Assembly (NCBI GenBank): GCA_022653735.1
Contig: JALCSU010000020.1
Location: forward strand, 1-38,258
Reading direction: 5' to 3'
Length of the DNA stretch: 38,258 bases
DNA from: Bacteroidales bacterium
GTDB taxonomy: Bacteria > Bacteroidota > Bacteroidia > Bacteroidales > UBA932
Part shown: piece after piece, positions 24,641 to 32,386 of the stretch
Numbering within the stretch: the stretch's first letter is position 1
Layout of the letters: the number at the start of each line of letters is the position of its first letter
Notes under the pieces: model-generated
Seen by the model: the letters and a program-made list of their open reading frames with translations, nothing else
The model's database searches: none
Told to the model about the DNA's origin: nothing
Translations under genes and position numbers: made by a program

Positions 24641-25738
24641 ATGAAAAAATTGATTCTGGTGCTGTCTGCGGCGTTATTGCTTGTCAGCCAGGCGTATTCG
24701 AAAGATAAGGCTCCAAAGGAGGATAAGGTTAAGAATGTGATCGTGTTCATCGGTGACGGAATGGGCCTCGGGGCGGTTTCTGCATGGATGGTTGACCAGG
24801 ATTACGCAATGACATGTTTCGACAGGGCTCAATTCGTTGGGTTGTGCAAGACGTATTCTAAGAACAACAGGGTCACAGACTCAGCTGCTTCAGCCACGGC
24901 TCTTGCCACAGGAAACAAGACTAACAATGGAATGATAGGGATGCTCCCTGATGAGACTAAGGTTCAGAATCTAACTGAATATGCCAAAGCAATGGGGAAG
25001 TCCACGGGAATCGTCGTTACGTCTCACGTAGTTGATGCCACGCCAGCTGGATTCATAGCACATCAAAAGTCAAGGGACGACAGAGACGAGATAACAGAGG
25101 ATCTGGTTGAATTAAAGCCAGATGTATTAGCAGGCGGCGGGAGGAAATATTTTGAAAGGAACAAAAGCAAGAATGGCAGATCTCTATTGGAAGAAATGAA
25201 GGATGCGGGTTACGCCTATGTAGAGACTCCTGAGGATTTTGCTGCGACCTCTAAGACACCTGTGCTTGCATTGTTTGCAGATGGCTCGTATTCGATGGCC
25301 ATTGACCACGGCACAGACTGTCTCTCGGATGTCACTTCTCATGCAATCGATCTCTTGGACGATGACAAAAACGGCTTTTTCCTGATGGTTGAAGGTTCTC
25401 ACATCGACCATGCGGCGCATGCCGGAAACGCTGAGCAATTGATGTTCGAGATGGAAGAATTTGACAAAGCAGTCAATTCAGCATTCGATTATGCCCAGAC
25501 GCATGATGGAACGCTGGTAATCGTGACTGCAGACCACGAGACAGCGGGAGTGTACGTTCTCTCGAATGACAAAGATTTCACGAAAGGGGAGAGTGGCGTC
25601 AAGGTTGGATTTGCCACAGGCAGTCATACAGCCTCGTTAGTGCCTCTCTATGCCTTCGGAGCCTCTGCGTACAAGTTCAGCGGTGTCATGGAAAACACTG
25701 ATGTCTGCAAGAGAATAATATCAGTGCTGCAAAAATAG
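24641..25738 (+). CDS. Periplasmic alkaline phosphatase
   Basis: A 365-residue exported phosphomonoesterase of the PhoA superfamily. A signal peptide covers about 1-20 (KKLILVLSAALLLVSQAYS). Metal and catalytic motifs are in order: FIGDGMGLGA with Asp39; TDSAASATALATG with the nucleophile Ser81 after Asp80; SHVVDATPAGF; MVEGSHIDHAAHAGN with Asp and His zinc ligands; and TADHETAGVYVLS with the late Asp-His pair. It is shorter than E. coli PhoA, as is usual for the Bacteroidetes form. It probably releases phosphate from organic esters in the periplasm. No Pho box was recognised. It is convergent with the amidase gene, with only 14 bp between the stops. Confidence 0.95.
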   Translation: MKKLILVLSAALLLVSQAYSKDKAPKEDKVKNVIVFIGDGMGLGAVSAWMVDQDYAMTCFDRAQFVGLCKTYSKNNRVTDSAASATALATGNKTNNGMIGMLPDETKVQNLTEYAKAMGKSTGIVVTSHVVDATPAGFIAHQKSRDDRDEITEDLVELKPDVLAGGGRKYFERNKSKNGRSLLEEMKDAGYAYVETPEDFAATSKTPVLALFADGSYSMAIDHGTDCLSDVTSHAIDLLDDDKNGFFLMVEGSHIDHAAHAGNAEQLMFEMEEFDKAVNSAFDYAQTHDGTLVIVTADHETAGVYVLSNDKDFTKGESGVKVGFATGSHTASLVPLYAFGASAYKFSGVMENTDVCKRIISVLQK

Positions 25739-25752
25739 TTATAGGAAAATAT

Positions 25753-28700
25753 TTACTTCTCGAAGAAGGACAGCACTGCTGACATTAGCGACATGCGTCC
25801 TTCTTCTTTTTTGATAGTCTCTAACGGGAAGCCGAAACAAACAGTCCTATAGCCCTTCCCATTGAAGCAAATGGCGGCAGAAATTTCGGAATCTGAATAT
25901 TTTAATATGCTGCTGGCCTCTTTTGACGCAGGCACGATGCCGTCCGATTGCTCTGCGCAATAGATATCCTGATTCAGGAAATTGTAATAATCTAGGTCGC
26001 CACAAATCTTATTCAGCCTCAAGGAGGAATTACGCTGAGCCATAAGAGATGCGCTTCTGGTCGCATGGTCGGAAATCTGCCTGTAACCGAGCACAGTCTC
26101 GACGAACGAGCGAGTGTCGGCAGAATAAGCGCTGTCTATCTGCAGAGGATATATTCGGTCCCAGACATCAGTCCCAATCCTGGAACCAGTCACGAGAATG
26201 TTTTTCCCTGCCTCAGTGCAATTCTTCAGTGCGCTCTGTAGTCCAGTAGGGAACACCTGATATTTATTCGGTACGTGGCCGTTTCCTATCATCGTCGTGA
26301 CCTGTTTTCCGCAAAGCAAGTCAATCGTGAAATCATCATCGGCAAGGGCATTATCGCTCTGGAATGCTGCTGTGGAGACGCTGTGGAAAGGATAGCCTGC
26401 TGCCATGATGGCCTTGCCGTGAATGTAAGTGAAGTCGAACGTGTTGCCAGGCACCACCGAGCCGGCCTTGTCGGTGAATGATGCGCCGAACCCAGGATTA
26501 TCATCGTCCAGCCACGGCAGAGAGCGCCTATATTCGAACTGCTCGCCAATGAAATTTATTTCTTTGATATATGGGACACCGGCATCAATGTCGTTACGGA
26601 ATCCAGCATATTCAGGAAAATCGAACCATGCGGGAGCAGCGATTCTAGTGAAATTGTTCACCACCATCACTGTCTTGCCTTTTGCATATTTCGGCACGCC
26701 TATGCTTAACGCTTCGGAAGGGAAACTCTTTCCGCCATCGTTGAAAGCCTCGACCTTGTAACTATAGATATGCCCAGGCTCGATGTCTTTAATGACTGAA
26801 ACCTTGCTGCCAGAGGCCTTGACGACAGTGCCAGCATCGAATGCGCCATCGTCTATTCTAGTGTAAAGAATATATCCAGTCGGATCCGCAGTGGCCTCAA
26901 GTGAGTCTGTCGTAGGCTTCCAGCTTATTTCAACATGGGCCTTGCCCGACCCCGACATATTCTTGAAAGATGTCGCCAGGGAGTTTACTGGCAGCGGCTG
27001 AACCGCATAGTTGCAGCCATAGCGGTTGCTGAGGTATTTCAACATTCCTTTGTACACTGCGCGGCTCACTGTGAAGCGGAACGACGGATCCAGGCCGTAT
27101 TTCATGTCTGCGAAATTCTGGTGCGAGAGCATCTCCAGAAGCATGGCTGGCACAGTCGTAGTGCGGGACTCGCTGTAAGAACGGTCCCAGAGCCCTCTTC
27201 TTGTCCAGGCAGTATCGTATTTGGCCCTGATGTCATTCACTATCTGCGTCTGGGCGAAATCGCAGAGCATCCTGGCTTGCAAGCGTCTTTCTCCGTTAGG
27301 CAGCTTGTCGCTTCCGTCTGCCTTCAAGGTGTAAATTGCGAGAGTTCCAACGATTGAGTCGTTCGGGTAAGTTCCAGCATCGGAGTGAAAAGCGAAAGAT
27401 AAATCGATAGGTATTCCTAACCCTTCTCCTTTAGGGTTCGTTCGCGAGCCTCCGCTCATCCATGCCACCCAGGCACCTCTGTCGGCATAATCGGAAGTAT
27501 AATCGTCTTTGTGCAGCTGCAGCAGGGTAGAGTCAGCCCCAGCCCACTGCATCCAGTAAAACGCACCCTCGGCATAAGATGGCATGCCTGAAGTGACATA
27601 TTCAGAGGCAGGCGTATTCTTCGGCCCTCTGGCAATTTTCCCCATCCCTCCGCCGAGCCTCACTGCATCTGCCGTTAAAACTGCATTGCGAGGTATTTCT
27701 CTGTCCTCTGGAACTTCGGCATCCAGGGTCACGGAAGCATCGCTTCCTTTCTTGAAAGGGAAGGTTCCAATGTAGATCCAAGTGCCGCCACCGATTTTCT
27801 GATTCACGTAGAATTCGGTGGAGCCGCCAGCATGTTTCACCGTATAATGAGCGCAAGGGGTGCTGTTAGGCAATGATTTATAAGAAATGTAAACTGCATA
27901 TTCGCCAGTTTCCGGTATGTCTGGAGTCCAGATGGCCTTCGCATCTTTTTTGCACGAAACTTGTCTTGCAGTGCCCATCCTGAAAGGGTTCTCAACCCCT
28001 GTGTACACGGCCTTCGCATCTGCGAATCCAACGCCGCAATCATCCCAATTACCCTTTTCTTCGTAGTCGCCTTCAATACGCACGCCCTCGGCTCTCTCAG
28101 ACCCGAAAGAATGGTCGTTATCCATGATTATCTCGTGTCGCTGAATGTCCCTTTCCCGAGGCGTCATAACATAAGCCCCAGCATTCTCTAGCATTGGGAT
28201 CAGGAAAGGCAGAACGTAGCTCTGGGTGTACATGTCCTCGACGGTCTGGAAAATAGGTGCCCTCTGCCACTCCCAGCGATCTGTCTTTTCCTCATAATAT
28301 CGACCGTGGCTTTGCCAAAGAGCGATGTTCCTGCCACTCAGGCCTCTACTAAAATGCATCCCATCTTTCTGCTCGATGAATGAATGCTGCGCACGAGGAT
28401 CCTTCTCGGTCCTAAAAAGGGAAGATACAAGATTGCCATCATTGCCAGAGAGAGGCATCACGTAATCTGAGAGGGGATTCGTTTCTACGAATATATTACC
28501 TACGGAATATTTCTTGCAATTTTCTGGTGCCAACTCGATGAACTTCTCCTTGAACCACTCCACGTTATCCGCTCTCCATGGATAATTTCCAGCGCTGGAG
28601 CTGAATCTTAGGTCTAGGAACGAATTCCTTTTCGTGATGCGTTTCAGCACCAGTTCATTCTTGACGCCAGTCCTTTCCTGCATTAACACCTGTAAGGAAT

Positions 28701-28797
28701 CACAGGCAGGCTTCAACTCTCTGGTCGTCTGAGCTTCTAAGGAGAAAGTGGTCGCCGTGGCTGCGGCAACAAAAAGCATTGTTCTGAGTTTTAGCAT
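25753..28797 (-). CDS. N-acetylmuramoyl-L-alanine amidase-like protein with inserted golvesin domain and FN3
   Basis: A 1014-residue exported protein (signal peptide about 1-22). An Amidase_3-type domain appears split. Its first part holds ALWQSHGRYYEE (His164), TVEDM (Glu187) and AGAYVMTPRERD (206-217). A golvesin/Xly CBD-like beta domain is then inserted (about 243-382: GDYEEKGNWDDCGVGF, through ADAVRLGGGMG). The amidase resumes with FAFHSDAGTYPND (His471) and MLLEMLSHQN (Glu555). Three zinc ligands and a catalytic Glu can thus be proposed. A fibronectin type III domain (about 608-706) and a C-terminal domain of unknown function (about 710-1014) follow. Relatives are often mislabelled 'xanthan lyase'. 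It is the last gene of a four-gene operon and probably acts on peptidoglycan. Confidence 0.82.
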   Translation of the reverse strand: MLKLRTMLFVAAATATTFSLEAQTTRELKPACDSLQVLMQERTGVKNELVLKRITKRNSFLDLRFSSSAGNYPWRADNVEWFKEKFIELAPENCKKYSVGNIFVETNPLSDYVMPLSGNDGNLVSSLFRTEKDPRAQHSFIEQKDGMHFSRGLSGRNIALWQSHGRYYEEKTDRWEWQRAPIFQTVEDMYTQSYVLPFLIPMLENAGAYVMTPRERDIQRHEIIMDNDHSFGSERAEGVRIEGDYEEKGNWDDCGVGFADAKAVYTGVENPFRMGTARQVSCKKDAKAIWTPDIPETGEYAVYISYKSLPNSTPCAHYTVKHAGGSTEFYVNQKIGGGTWIYIGTFPFKKGSDASVTLDAEVPEDREIPRNAVLTADAVRLGGGMGKIARGPKNTPASEYVTSGMPSYAEGAFYWMQWAGADSTLLQLHKDDYTSDYADRGAWVAWMSGGSRTNPKGEGLGIPIDLSFAFHSDAGTYPNDSIVGTLAIYTLKADGSDKLPNGERRLQARMLCDFAQTQIVNDIRAKYDTAWTRRGLWDRSYSESRTTTVPAMLLEMLSHQNFADMKYGLDPSFRFTVSRAVYKGMLKYLSNRYGCNYAVQPLPVNSLATSFKNMSGSGKAHVEISWKPTTDSLEATADPTGYILYTRIDDGAFDAGTVVKASGSKVSVIKDIEPGHIYSYKVEAFNDGGKSFPSEALSIGVPKYAKGKTVMVVNNFTRIAAPAWFDFPEYAGFRNDIDAGVPYIKEINFIGEQFEYRRSLPWLDDDNPGFGASFTDKAGSVVPGNTFDFTYIHGKAIMAAGYPFHSVSTAAFQSDNALADDDFTIDLLCGKQVTTMIGNGHVPNKYQVFPTGLQSALKNCTEAGKNILVTGSRIGTDVWDRIYPLQIDSAYSADTRSFVETVLGYRQISDHATRSASLMAQRNSSLRLNKICGDLDYYNFLNQDIYCAEQSDGIVPASKEASSILKYSDSEISAAICFNGKGYRTVCFGFPLETIKKEEGRMSLMSAVLSFFEK

Positions 28798-28798
28798 A

Positions 28799-29455
28799 TT
28801 AATGAAGAATCAGCTCTCCAAAGCATTCGGGTCTGTGAAAATCCGGTTTTGACGAAACGACTGGGTTCCAGCTGAGGAAATGCGGATGTGCTGTTTTGTC
28901 GCCGCATTTGTAGAAATTAGCCCTTACGCTCACCGGAATGTGGTTTTTGTCTATCCCGATCAAATCGAAAGGAATCAGCATGGCGATGCTCCAAGCGAAT
29001 ATCTTGTCTTTTTCATCCCAAATCTTGTGCTCAATGGTGCTGTGCCTGATGACTCTCGACAATTGTTCCAAGGTTCTCTGATTGCTGTCGTACCGGCTTG
29101 TGCGCTTAGACGATAGCAGAGAGCCGATAGCTGTCAGTTCGAAATTGTAATATGTCCCATCGTAAGGGTCGGTGACAAAAAACTCGCAGCAGCTGTCCTC
29201 CCAGCTGTTTCCATTATCTTCCAGTGCAGTAGCTCGCAAGTCAAGTCCTCTGACATGAAACATTACGGCCATATAGTCCTTGCAATAGGCTATGGAGCCA
29301 TTGCAGTCTGGCCCGTAAGGGTATTCCTTTTCCCAGTTGTTTTCGCAGACGGCGAATTTGGCGGCAGACTTTTCCATCGCCAGGTCCAGCTGCGACATAT
29401 TCATTGATTCCAGCCCTTCAATGAAAGGCACCTTTATTCTTTTTGCGGTTTTCAT
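28799..29455 (-). CDS. CBM9-like carbohydrate-binding protein
   Basis: A 218-residue protein with no signal peptide in the chosen frame. The body resembles the family 9-like carbohydrate-binding (DOMON-type) fold: AYCKDYMAVMFHVRG, then WEDSCCEFFVTDPYDGTYYNFELTAIGSLLSSK, and later WSIAMLIPFDLIG and the C-terminal RANFYKCGDKTAHPHFLSWNPV. Bacteroidetes carry many such stand-alone proteins. The ATG at 29455 lies 4 bp after the ABC transporter stop; the longer frame to 29479 would overlap that gene. It is 1 bp from the amidase gene. A sugar or cell-wall ligand is a reasonable guess. The apparent cytoplasmic location is unusual for a sugar-binding role. Confidence 0.8.
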   Translation of the reverse strand: MKTAKRIKVPFIEGLESMNMSQLDLAMEKSAAKFAVCENNWEKEYPYGPDCNGSIAYCKDYMAVMFHVRGLDLRATALEDNGNSWEDSCCEFFVTDPYDGTYYNFELTAIGSLLSSKRTSRYDSNQRTLEQLSRVIRHSTIEHKIWDEKDKIFAWSIAMLIPFDLIGIDKNHIPVSVRANFYKCGDKTAHPHFLSWNPVVSSKPDFHRPECFGELILH

Positions 29456-29459
29456 ATTC

Positions 29460-31310
29460 CTAAAGCGCTTGCATGTCATTAAGTTTCTTGTAGAACCCGT
29501 TCAGAACCAGCAGTTCATCGTGCTTGCCTCTCTCCACGATTCTCCCCTCGTGCATCACTATTATCTCGTCTGAATTCTTGATGGTGGACAGTCTGTGAGC
29601 AATGGCTATGGTCGTCCTGTTGGACATCAGCCTCTCCAAGGCCTCCTGAACTATCTTCTCCGACTCGGTGTCCAGTGACGCAGTGGCCTCGTCCAGAATC
29701 AGGATAGGAGGATTCTTGAGGATTGCCCTCGCGATGCTTATTCTCTGCCTCTGGCCTCCGGAAAGCCTGACGCCGCGATCTCCGATCACAAAATCATAAC
29801 CCTCGTCCTTCTCCATTATGAAGTCATGCGCATTCGCAATCTTAGCTGCCTCTATGACCTCTTCCATGGACGCATTCTCGACGCCAAAGGCTATGTTGTT
29901 GAATATGGTGTCATTGAACAGGATAGGCTCCTGATTCACGTTCCCGATCAATCCTCTAAGGTCGGCAATCTTCAAGTCCCTGATATCCACGCCATCGACT
30001 TTGATCGAGCCTTCCTGTGGGTCATAGAACCTGGGAATGAGATCCACGAGAGTCGATTTTCCTGCGCCGGACTCACCCACGATGGCTATATTCTTGCCTT
30101 TCTCTATCTTGAGATTTATGTCGTTGAGGATGATCTTCGAGCCTTCAGGATATTTGAAGGAAACGTGCTCGATGCTTATGCTGTCATTGAATCCTTTGCA
30201 AGACCTGGCATCAGCTGGCTCCACGATGTCGTTCTTAGCATCAAGTATCTTGTTGATTCTCTCAATGGATGCCATCCCCTTAGGAATCGAATAGCTTGCC
30301 TTAGCGAATTCCTTGATAGGATTGATGATGCTGTAGAGTATGACCATGAAATACAGGAATATAGGAGCGTCGATGTTGGATTTGCCGCTCAGAATCAGCG
30401 CACCACCCACGCAAAGCACTATCAGAATCATTACCGTCCCCATGAATTCGCTCACAGGATGTGCAAGGGACTGGCGCACCATGACCTTCGCATTCTTCTT
30501 CCTCATCCTGTCGGTAACATCATCAAAACGCTTCCCCATCTTCTTCTCCGCAACGAAGGCCTTTACTATTCTGAGCCCTCCGAGGGTCTCCTCTACCTGC
30601 GACATAGTGTCGCTCCAGAGCCTCTGGACATCCAGCGATTTCTTTTTCAGATTCCTGCCCACGATGCCCATCACCCAGATGAACAGTGGGGCGAATACGA
30701 TGGTGAACAGAGTCATCTGCCAGCTTATCACTAGAAGGGCCAGAAAATAGAATATTATGAGGATAGGATTCTTGATGAGCATTTCCAGCGAGCCAGTAAT
30801 CGAGTTCTCGACCTCCATCACGTCACCGCTGATTCTAGCGATGATGTCCCCCTTTCTCTCCTCGGAGAAGAATCCCAGAGGGAGGGACAATATCTTCCTG
30901 TAAATATCCAGCCTTATGTCCCTGACGACACCTGTCCTGATTGGCACCATGATGGCCGCAGAGCCGAAATAACAAGCTGTCTTGAGGGCTGTCATGATCA
31001 TCAAGAACAAGCTGAGATACACCAGGACCATTATGGGGCCGTAATCTCCTATTGCTTTTTCTAGATAAAAATAGACGTTATTCATGAATGCGTCTCCCAT
31101 CTGGAAGATAGGCCTGGACCACACCTGTTCCCAAGGAATGAATGAATACACTTTCCCTGAGATGCCGAAAAGGATTCGCAGCATAGGGACTATGAGGGCG
31201 AAAGAGAATATGTTGAACAGCGCCGAGAAAATATTCAGCACCACCGACCATCCCAAATATGCCCTGTAAGGCGAAATATATCGCTTTACCATTTTCCAGA
31301 ATTCTCTCAT
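29460..31310 (-). CDS. MsbA-like ABC exporter (fused permease and ATPase)
   Basis: A 616-residue half-transporter that works as a dimer in the inner membrane. An N-terminal six-helix permease spans about 15-330. The ATPase follows, with Walker A GESGAGKST, signature LSGGQRQR near 516, Walker B ILILDEATASLD and the switch His in IAIAHRL. This architecture is the lipid, peptide or drug exporter group that includes MsbA. The start at 31310 is 4 bp after the M28-like gene's stop, and the CBM9-like gene begins 4 bp after its own stop. The operon context gives no substrate. It may be the lipid A-core flippase of this organism or a dedicated exporter. Confidence 0.93.
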   Translation of the reverse strand: MREFWKMVKRYISPYRAYLGWSVVLNIFSALFNIFSFALIVPMLRILFGISGKVYSFIPWEQVWSRPIFQMGDAFMNNVYFYLEKAIGDYGPIMVLVYLSLFLMIMTALKTACYFGSAAIMVPIRTGVVRDIRLDIYRKILSLPLGFFSEERKGDIIARISGDVMEVENSITGSLEMLIKNPILIIFYFLALLVISWQMTLFTIVFAPLFIWVMGIVGRNLKKKSLDVQRLWSDTMSQVEETLGGLRIVKAFVAEKKMGKRFDDVTDRMRKKNAKVMVRQSLAHPVSEFMGTVMILIVLCVGGALILSGKSNIDAPIFLYFMVILYSIINPIKEFAKASYSIPKGMASIERINKILDAKNDIVEPADARSCKGFNDSISIEHVSFKYPEGSKIILNDINLKIEKGKNIAIVGESGAGKSTLVDLIPRFYDPQEGSIKVDGVDIRDLKIADLRGLIGNVNQEPILFNDTIFNNIAFGVENASMEEVIEAAKIANAHDFIMEKDEGYDFVIGDRGVRLSGGQRQRISIARAILKNPPILILDEATASLDTESEKIVQEALERLMSNRTTIAIAHRLSTIKNSDEIIVMHEGRIVERGKHDELLVLNGFYKKLNDMQAL

Positions 31311-31314
31311 AGCC

Positions 31315-32331
31315 TTACATCATTTTTGTTAGCCAATGGAATATTAAGAATATTCTTTTTTTGAATATGTTGTAATTCAGGGTTTTTGCCGTATCCGAAG
31401 GTTTGTTCGTGTTCATCGTTATGCCAGATGTGAACACTGCGCAAGGAACCCCGTTCTCAACGAAAATCCTTTGATCCCCGACCTTGTCGTGAAACATCCT
31501 GGTGAAGCTTTCGCTCCCATAGTAGTTCAGGGCGATGTCCAGCCCAAGCCCGTCTTTCGCATTGGCTTCTCTGAGGTCCGCCGCGAAACGTCCATTGCTG
31601 AGCATGATCAGATAATCCTTTCGTCCCTTCTTGAGAGGAGAGAGCGTGCTTCCTAGAATGTCAAGCGATACGAAAGCATGGATCTTGTCGGGCAGTATGG
31701 CCTCCCCAGTCACGGGATTTTTCAACTCTCCGGCAGACAGGGCCTTCCATAAGGCCTCGGCACCAGCGGAGTTGACCTCCCTTGCGTCCAGGGCTACGAA
31801 AATCAGATTGTCTCCGTAAGTCCTGTTCAGCTGTTTCATTCTCGTGAACATGTCCGCGAGGCTTGTCATGGCCACCACCCCGGAGGCGTTGCTGTCTGCT
31901 CCAGGGTACAGGGTGCCGTTCATCATTCCATAACTGTCGTAGTGCGCAGCGATTATCGTGTACAGCTGGAAATCTCTGTCGTTCCTGCCTGACATGAACC
32001 CGATTATGTTGTGCCCTACGGCTTCTCCTGCTTTGAAAGACTGGCTCCATAGCCCATTTATAGGCAGCAAGGAATCTTTCTGAAATTTTCTGGCAATCCA
32101 GAAAGCCGCTTCTGTGGCGCCCAGCGTCCCTGTGCGCCTGCCATTATATTGAGGATCAGTGAGAAACTCTATATTTCTTTTCAACCTGTCTTCTGTTATT
32201 ATTTTCTCAGCATTGACTCCTGACGCTACCATCTTCCTTTTTTGCTGTGCCTCTGAAAAATAGGGCCAGGCAGCTAGAATCAGCATTAAGAAAATTTTAG
32301 GTAAATTCGTTTTCAAAGTATAATTTTGCAT
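31315..32331 (-). CDS. M28-like peptidase homologue lacking key catalytic residues
   Basis: A 338-residue exported protein. The ATG at 32331 is chosen because a promoter at 32349-32378 lies inside the longer open frame and because it gives a signal peptide (NLPKIFLMLILAAWP, cleavage near SEAQ). The M28 fold is clear: IIAAHYDS (His130), PGADSNASG (Asp146), FVALDAREVNSAGA and SLDILG (Asp224). But the M28 Glu-Glu pair reads Arg184-Glu185, so the general-base Glu is Arg, and the final His ligand before SDT reads Asn309 (NKPSDT). The zinc site and catalysis are therefore doubtful. It heads the operon with the ABC exporter. It may be a binding protein derived from a peptidase. Confidence 0.82.
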   Translation of the reverse strand: MQNYTLKTNLPKIFLMLILAAWPYFSEAQQKRKMVASGVNAEKIITEDRLKRNIEFLTDPQYNGRRTGTLGATEAAFWIARKFQKDSLLPINGLWSQSFKAGEAVGHNIIGFMSGRNDRDFQLYTIIAAHYDSYGMMNGTLYPGADSNASGVVAMTSLADMFTRMKQLNRTYGDNLIFVALDAREVNSAGAEALWKALSAGELKNPVTGEAILPDKIHAFVSLDILGSTLSPLKKGRKDYLIMLSNGRFAADLREANAKDGLGLDIALNYYGSESFTRMFHDKVGDQRIFVENGVPCAVFTSGITMNTNKPSDTAKTLNYNIFKKRIFLIFHWLTKMM

Positions 32332-32348
32332 TTTAGCACGAAACTTGA

Positions 32349-32378
32349 CAAAGGTAGGAAAATTAAAATTATCACAAA
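32349..32378 (-). promoter_or_regulatory. Promoter of the M28-ABC-CBM9-amidase operon
   Basis: On the minus strand TTTG (32378-32375) and TACCTTTG (32356-32349) are spaced 18 bp. The leader before the ATG at 32331 is only about 10 nt. The promoter lies within the 55-bp divergent gap with the TPR gene. Confidence 0.7.
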
Positions 32379-32386
32379 AAATATAT

